The translations under genes were made by a program, and so were the position numbers. From JBAYVY01 sp041674345 (lineage in GTDB: Bacteria > Planctomycetota > Phycisphaerae > Phycisphaerales > Zrk34): a stretch of 9,095 bases of DNA. The stretch spans positions 1-9,095 of the forward strand of contig JBAYVY010000135.1 of the NCBI GenBank assembly GCA_041674345.1. The letters are read 5' to 3'. The notes beneath the pieces are model-generated. The model did not search any database. It was not told the DNA's origin and worked only from the letters and a program-made list of their open reading frames with translations. Shown here piece after piece: positions 5,319 to 9,095 of this stretch. Every line of letters starts with the position of its first letter. Position 1 is the first letter of the stretch.

Positions 5319-6143
5319 TCAAAAGAGACTTGCGGAATCGGTCGCCAGTCGTTCCCTTGCCAGATCGCAGTATTCCTGGCAGATATCGAAACCGATGAAG
5401 TTGCGGCCCAGATTTTTCGCGGCGACGGCGGTGGTGCCGCAACCCATGAAGGGGTCGAGAACCAGGCCGTTTTCCGGGCAGAAGCACTGAATCAGATCGT
5501 GCGGAATCTTGTCGGGGAACACGGCTGGATGTTTGCGCTTGAGGGAATTTTTGTCGCCGGCCATCAGGTAATTCCAGATCGTACCGCGACACTTCATGGC
5601 ATTGATAGCGCGACGGACGGTATCCGTGGTGGTGCCGTCCGTCCGGCGGTTTCCGCTGCCGGTCATAACTTTGCCGCCATGTTTGGAAGGAACCTTCAGT
5701 GGTTCTTTGTTGAAATACTGCGGGCGCTCACCCTTCACGAAAATCGGAATGTATTCGTGGTCCACTCGGAACCGGTGCTTCCACCAAGCGCCTTCGGTTC
5801 CGTGTTTGCGGTAGATGACGCACTCGAAAAGTTTGAAGCCGATGTTGTCGCACCAGTCGATGATGGTGCGGAAGGACGTGAGCGATTTTCCGAAATTGGC
5901 CGTCTGATCCTGAATGACCATCGCGGCGACGCCGCCGTCTTTCAAGACGCGGAATATCTGTTCCCCGGTTGCGTGGAGGTCGTATTCAAAACCATTGTAT
6001 GCGCGGACCTGATCGTAGGGCGGGGATGTCACCACGATATCAATACAGCTATCGGGCAATTGCTGCATGCCATGTACGCAATCCAAGCATTGAACCGTAT
6101 TGGTCCAGTCCGTTAGACAGGGCACTTCTGTTTGTGTATTCAT
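5319..6143 (-). CDS. Beta-class site-specific DNA methyltransferase (N4-cytosine or N6-adenine), module A
   Basis: An S-adenosylmethionine-dependent DNA methyltransferase with motifs in beta-class order. Counting from the Met at 6143, catalytic motif IV is TSPPYD at residues 39-44, the target-recognition region follows, and SAM-binding motif I (DPFMGCGTT) is at 230-238, then NFIGFDI. TSPPY occurs in N4-cytosine and in some N6-adenine enzymes, so the methylated base cannot be fixed. A related style of single-subunit methylase is common in phages and genomic islands. Start choice is open: in-frame ATGs at 6185, 6170, 6161 and 6143 all lack a Shine-Dalgarno. I prefer 6143 because the 51-bp repeat, probably regulatory, covers 6175-6225 and its distance then matches the left copy. 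Its stop abuts that of the DHH-like gene with no base between. It probably protects host sites from the module A effector, or acts alone. Confidence 0.85.
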   Translation of the reverse strand: MNTQTEVPCLTDWTNTVQCLDCVHGMQQLPDSCIDIVVTSPPYDQVRAYNGFEYDLHATGEQIFRVLKDGGVAAMVIQDQTANFGKSLTSFRTIIDWCDNIGFKLFECVIYRKHGTEGAWWKHRFRVDHEYIPIFVKGERPQYFNKEPLKVPSKHGGKVMTGSGNRRTDGTTTDTVRRAINAMKCRGTIWNYLMAGDKNSLKRKHPAVFPDKIPHDLIQCFCPENGLVLDPFMGCGTTAVAAKNLGRNFIGFDICQEYCDLARERLATDSASLF

Positions 6144-6174
6144 GGGCGGAGGTGTCACCATTGCGATCATTGTA

Positions 6175-6225
6175 GCCGATGACATGGTCGCAAGCGGACC
6201 GCGAATCGGACAATGCGTTGCTTTT
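6175..6225. repeat. Right copy of the 51-bp diverged direct repeat
   Basis: Matches 3934-3984 at 40 of 51 positions. It lies between the two divergent methyltransferase genes, 32 nt upstream of the preferred start of the minus-strand one and 51 nt before the ATG of the plus-strand one. The two copies bracket the regulator, DHH-like gene and methyltransferase. It may be a shared promoter or operator segment, or a duplicated boundary of the cassette. Confidence 0.6.
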
Positions 6226-6276
6226 CGACGACGAACGGGTTGGCGTCATCCTTGGGATGGGGTAGATTGAGGCATC

Positions 6277-7230
6277 ATGCCAATCAAGCGGCCAAACAAC
6301 GAGGCGATTCTTCCTTTTTCCGACGACCGGCCGCGCGTGGGCAGTGTGTTGCCTATTTCATCCATTGAACACGGGTTCCGCCTTCACTTTGAACATCCCC
6401 ACGGCCAACTTTTTCAGGGTGACAGCATGGACTGGCTTTCATCGCTGCCGGTCGAATCGGCGGATTTGGTGTTCGCCGATCCGCCCTACAACGTCAACAA
6501 GGCCGAGTGGGACAACTTCGCCAGCCAGAAAGCGTACATCCGCTGGTCCGTTCAATGGATCGAGCAAGCCGCCCGGGTGCTCAAGCCGACGGGTTCGATG
6601 TATGTTTGCGGATATTCGGAGATTCTCGCCGACTTAAAACACCCGGCGATGCGATTTTTCAAGGCGTGTCGCTGGCTGGTCTGGCATTACAAAAACAAGG
6701 CCAACCTCGGCGGAGACTGGGGGCGGTCGCATGAAAGCATTTTGCACTTGAGAAAAACGGCGGGGTTCAAGCTCAACATCGACTCCGTGCGAATTCCCTA
6801 CGGCAACCACACGCTCAAATATCCGTCACACCCCCAGGCCGCGTCCAGTCAATACGGCGACGGCAAGGGACGCGACCACTGGACGCCTCATCCCCTGGGT
6901 GCCAAACCCAAAGATGTCATGGAACTTCCCACGACCTGCAACGGCATGGGGGAAAAGACGCCTCATCCCACACAGAAGCCCGAAGAGCTTTTGCGCAAAC
7001 TGATCCTGGCCGCATCCGGCGAAGGTGCGATGGTCATCGACCCTTTTTCGGGATCGGGAACCACGCTGGTCGTCGCCGAGCAACTGAACCGCAAATGGAT
7101 GGGGTGCGATCTGAATGTCCAATACAACCAGTGGGCCATCGGGCGCATCGAATCGGTCCAGCGCCGGTCTGTGGATCAATGGCTGGAAGTGGATCGCACT
7201 GTCGCCGCGCGACGGGAAAGCATTCGATGA
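6277..7230 (+). CDS. Beta-class DNA methyltransferase, DPPY type (probably N6-adenine), module B
   Basis: A 317-residue methyltransferase. Motif IV is DPPYN at residues 68-72, preceded by LVFA and followed by VNKAEWDNF. The motif HPTQKPEELLRKLI lies before SAM-binding motif I, DPFSGSGTT (255-263), and WMGCDL closes that site. This order defines the beta class, and DPPY points to N6-adenine methylation, as in HinfI-, RsrI- and MboII-type enzymes. The recognition sequence cannot be read from the protein. The start at 6277 has GAGG 4 nt upstream. It is transcribed away from the module A methyltransferase across a short shared upstream region, and its stop overlaps the next start by 4 nt (ATGA), so the two downstream genes were translated together. 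Because that partner is broken, this is now effectively an orphan methylase. Confidence 0.9.
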   Translation: MPIKRPNNEAILPFSDDRPRVGSVLPISSIEHGFRLHFEHPHGQLFQGDSMDWLSSLPVESADLVFADPPYNVNKAEWDNFASQKAYIRWSVQWIEQAARVLKPTGSMYVCGYSEILADLKHPAMRFFKACRWLVWHYKNKANLGGDWGRSHESILHLRKTAGFKLNIDSVRIPYGNHTLKYPSHPQAASSQYGDGKGRDHWTPHPLGAKPKDVMELPTTCNGMGEKTPHPTQKPEELLRKLILAASGEGAMVIDPFSGSGTTLVVAEQLNRKWMGCDLNVQYNQWAIGRIESVQRRSVDQWLEVDRTVAARRESIR

Positions 7231-7872
7231 CATTGCAACAACTGGTCGCCATCGCCTCCGACAAAACCCGTTTCCAGGCGGTGGATGATTACATCTGTTT
7301 CGCGCAATGATATCTCGATTTCGCGTTCGGCGACAACAAACTTCAGGCGGTCATCGTTTCACAAAACGAGCCGCACTATCGCTTCTTCCAGTATAAACAA
7401 GACGGACATTTCAACATCACCCGTCCGATCAATTCACAACTGATGCTCGAAGCGGATTGTTCCGAACGATTGTCGCGGGATTTTCTGAACGCCGTGGATC
7501 ACGCCGCCGATCTCCGCGCCTCCGATCACGATCCCCGCGCCCTCATCCGCAACGGCATTTACACGATCCAGCAGTGCATCGGCGCGGCGCTGGACGCACT
7601 ACCCGCGGGTCGTTCCAACGCCGCCCGAAAAATCAACGGCGATCTTTTTGAACGATGTGCAGCGCAAGAAAACGTCACGACCGGATCGCTATGGTATCAA
7701 TGCGACGTTCCTGCCCGGCCACTTCAAGGGGTACACCATCAAACTCAATCCGCTCGACGGTGTTTATTACTGCGACATGCGACCCAACATGGCTTGCGAT
7801 CCGTTGCTAAACCAACACATCCGAACCATCGATCACTTCTTCTGCACTGATCTGTGGCGATTTGCGAAATAA
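7227..7872 (+). pseudogene. Broken partner gene of the module B methylase, probable restriction endonuclease
   Basis: The frame opens with MTLQQLVAIASDKTRFQAVD at the 4-nt overlap and is interrupted by TGA at 7308-7310 after 27 codons. The same frame then continues with good coding character (YLDFAFGDNKLQAVIV and on) to about 7644. Coding character then moves to the +1 frame, ending at TAA 7870-7872. The shift falls in a run of five T (7645-7649); with four T the join reads NGDLLNDVQRKK. The TGA would be TGG (Trp) by one transition. Repaired, the protein has about 214 residues. Coupling to a DPPY methylase makes a Type II endonuclease the natural guess, but I cannot place it in a nuclease fold or see a certain catalytic motif. 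Two independent lesions favour a true pseudogene over sequencing error. Confidence 0.7.
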
Positions 7873-8045
7873 CCCCCCCCCGACATATCCATGCCGGGCT
7901 GGAAAATGGGGTCCGAAAAAAACGAATCCGATGCTTGCGACCACCAAAGTCACCCCCCGATTGGGCCGATGATCCTTTTGTGAGCGACGCGACCGGTAGT
8001 CCCGGAGTCATTCCGTCGTCCGTTGAGCAAGGGGTCGGATTCACT

Positions 8046-9002
8046 ATGGCAATCTCCGCGTCTTCAACCGCGCCGGGCAAGGTCGTGCCGCATCGCGCGT
8101 GGGACGATGTGTCGGTGCGTGTGAAAATCACGCTGGTCGCCGCGGTCGCCTCGGTGTGGGGCACGGCGGTCGGCGTGGCGGTCTCGCAGTGGCATCTGGG
8201 AACCCTGGCGTTGCTGCTGGGTTGTGCGGTGGTGGCGCTGGCGACGATCATGCTCGGCCGAACGTGGGTCGCGCAGCCCATCGAGGACATCGTCGTGCAA
8301 CTCCAGCGGATCACCCGCCCGCAGCGCCCGCTGAGCACCAGCAAGCTGCCGCGTCATCGCAAAGACGAGATCGGCCAGCTCGCCCGGGCGGTGCATCAGA
8401 TGAACGTGCAATCCCGACGCGATCGCGTCGATGCCGGTCAGCTTCGGCGAACGCTGGACAGCCGCGTCGAACACGCCACCCGTCGCGCCACGGCCCAGTT
8501 GTCGCAACTGGCGATGCGCGATCCGATGACCACGCTGGCGAATCGGCGGTTCATCGAACATCATCTCGAAGATCTGGTGCAGACCTGCCGCTCGTCGCGC
8601 ACCGATCTGATCTGCGTCATGATGGACCTGGACAATTTCAAGCCGATCAACGACACGCTCGGCCACAAGGCCGGTGACGCGCTGATCGGCGCGGTGGGAC
8701 GGATCATCAAGGCGTCGGCGCGCGAGCAGGACTATGCCGTGCGAATGGGCGGCGACGAGTTCGCGGTGTTCATGCCCGGCTGCGACACGGCGCGGGCCGA
8801 TCAGTTCGCCGCCCGCCTCCGCGTACTCATCAAGGGACAGGCCCAGACGCTGCTGGGCAACGAACAACATCTTGATGTGTCGGTCGGCATCTCGTCATTG
8901 CTGCGTGACGGTGTGAGCAACGGCTTGCACCTGCTGGAAGTGGCCGACGACCTGCTCTATCAGGCCAAGAGCGCCGGCAAAGGCCGCAACGCCGGGGCAT
9001 AG
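8046..9002 (+). CDS. Membrane HAMP-GGDEF diguanylate cyclase
   Basis: A 318-residue enzyme predicted to make cyclic di-GMP from two GTP. From the start at 8046: a short cytoplasmic N-terminus, two transmembrane helices (about residues 27-47 and 52-72) joined by a loop of only about five residues, a HAMP linker (about 73-126, with VAQPIEDI and DEIGQLARAV), a coiled stretch, and a GGDEF domain (about 156-316) opening with MRDPMTTLANRRF. The active-site GGDEF is intact at 235-239. RxxD (REQD, 226-229) precedes it by exactly five residues, so the product-inhibition I-site is present. There is no sizeable periplasmic sensor, so any signal must act through the membrane segment or HAMP. The frame is open back to 7854, but those 64 residues are low in coding character and overlap the upstream pseudogene. 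No strong ribosome-binding site is seen. It probably belongs to the chromosome, not the island. Confidence 0.85.
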   Translation: MAISASSTAPGKVVPHRAWDDVSVRVKITLVAAVASVWGTAVGVAVSQWHLGTLALLLGCAVVALATIMLGRTWVAQPIEDIVVQLQRITRPQRPLSTSKLPRHRKDEIGQLARAVHQMNVQSRRDRVDAGQLRRTLDSRVEHATRRATAQLSQLAMRDPMTTLANRRFIEHHLEDLVQTCRSSRTDLICVMMDLDNFKPINDTLGHKAGDALIGAVGRIIKASAREQDYAVRMGGDEFAVFMPGCDTARADQFAARLRVLIKGQAQTLLGNEQHLDVSVGISSLLRDGVSNGLHLLEVADDLLYQAKSAGKGRNAGA

Positions 9003-9008
9003 ACAAAG

Positions 9009-9027
9009 CCGCGACCGGTGGTCGCGG
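9009..9027. terminator. Hairpin after the GGDEF gene, possible terminator
   Basis: CCGCGACC (9009-9016) pairs perfectly with GGTCGCGG (9020-9027) over a 3-nt loop, 6 nt after the stop of the diguanylate cyclase gene. No T-run follows on either strand, so it is not a textbook intrinsic terminator. It sits in a 32-nt gap between two convergent genes and may block read-through both ways. Confidence 0.5.
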
Positions 9028-9034
9028 TCCCCCT

Positions 9035-9095
9035 TCAATGCACCAATCCCGCCCCGGCCCCCGGCATATCCATTCCTTCATCCATCGCCTCTTCC
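9035..9095 (-). CDS. C-terminal tail of a convergent gene (partial)
   Basis: On the minus strand an open frame enters from the right edge and ends with TGA at 9035-9037. The 19 visible residues are EEAMDEGMDMPGAGAGLVH, an acidic, Met/Gly-rich tail. Such flexible ends occur on many cytosolic proteins, including some chaperonins, but the piece is too short to identify the gene. Its stop is 32 nt from the stop of the GGDEF gene, with the hairpin at 9009-9027 between. Confidence 0.45.
   Translation of the reverse strand, partial: EEAMDEGMDMPGAGAGLVH

Noticed and set aside
5499..6116. Plus-strand ORF of 205 codons within the module A methyltransferase
   Set aside because: Antisense to clear methyltransferase motifs IV and I; no independent motif or ribosome-binding site supports it.
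7308..7310. In-frame TGA read as recoding (selenocysteine or Trp)
   Set aside because: No hairpin typical of a selenocysteine insertion element was recognised next to it, other genes in the window use TGA as a stop, and a second frameshift lesion in the same gene favours plain decay.
7854..8045. 64-residue N-terminal extension of the GGDEF protein
   Set aside because: The segment overlaps the end of the upstream pseudogene, contains a long C-run and Pro/Arg-rich residues without domain character; the Met at 8046 precedes the membrane helices naturally.
8064..8870. Long minus-strand ORF of 268 codons opposite the GGDEF gene
   Set aside because: Its composition (Arg, His, Ala) mirrors the third-position GC bias of the true gene, whose HAMP and GGDEF motifs are unmistakable.
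7882..9070. Similar short strings containing CATATCCAT near 7883 and 9064
   Set aside because: Only about a dozen shared bases in GC-rich DNA, in different contexts; not distinguishable from chance.

Overview
The window looks like a chromosomal segment of a GC-rich bacterium, most plausibly a member of the Planctomycetota (Phycisphaerae-like). That is an inference from the PAC2-family gene, the G-rich third codon positions, the weak or absent Shine-Dalgarno signals and the loosely packed, often convergent genes. No marker gene settles it.

Left part (1-3376), ordinary chromosomal genes: the 3' end of an unidentified ORF, a PAC2-family gene, a convergent IscA/ErpA-type Fe-S protein gene, an uncharacterised 285-residue protein gene, and a convergent MutT-type NUDIX hydrolase gene. 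Between the last two lies an 88-bp MITE-like element with 17-bp perfect terminal inverted repeats and a 4-bp TATC target duplication. Its insertion supplied the present stop codon of the 285-residue gene.

Transition (3377-4050): an AT-rich stretch, a candidate small RNA (TTGACA promoter plus a strong intrinsic terminator), a heptamer-repeat hairpin and a 45-codon minus-strand ORF. A structurally similar octamer-repeat hairpin lies between the PAC2 and iscA stop codons.

Modification/defence island (3934-7872): module A has an Xre-type regulator (4052-4291), an overlapping 347-residue protein with DHH-phosphoesterase-like motifs (4275-5318) and a convergent beta-class DNA methyltransferase whose stop codon abuts the previous one inside a single TGATCA. 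A diverged 51-bp direct repeat (40/51 identical) lies just left of the regulator and just upstream of this methyltransferase, and a tandem 15-bp repeat sits in front of the regulator. Module B is a second beta-class methyltransferase (DPPY type), divergent from the first. It is followed at a 4-nt ATGA overlap by a probable partner gene, likely a restriction endonuclease, broken by one in-frame TGA and one frameshift. Module B therefore looks like a decaying restriction-modification system that has kept its methylase. Module A is intact. Its effector resembles no common restriction-nuclease fold and is the best candidate here for an undescribed system.

Right part (7873-9095): a membrane HAMP-GGDEF diguanylate cyclase with an intact GGDEF motif and RxxD inhibitory site, a hairpin, and the C-terminal tail of a convergent gene entering from the right edge.
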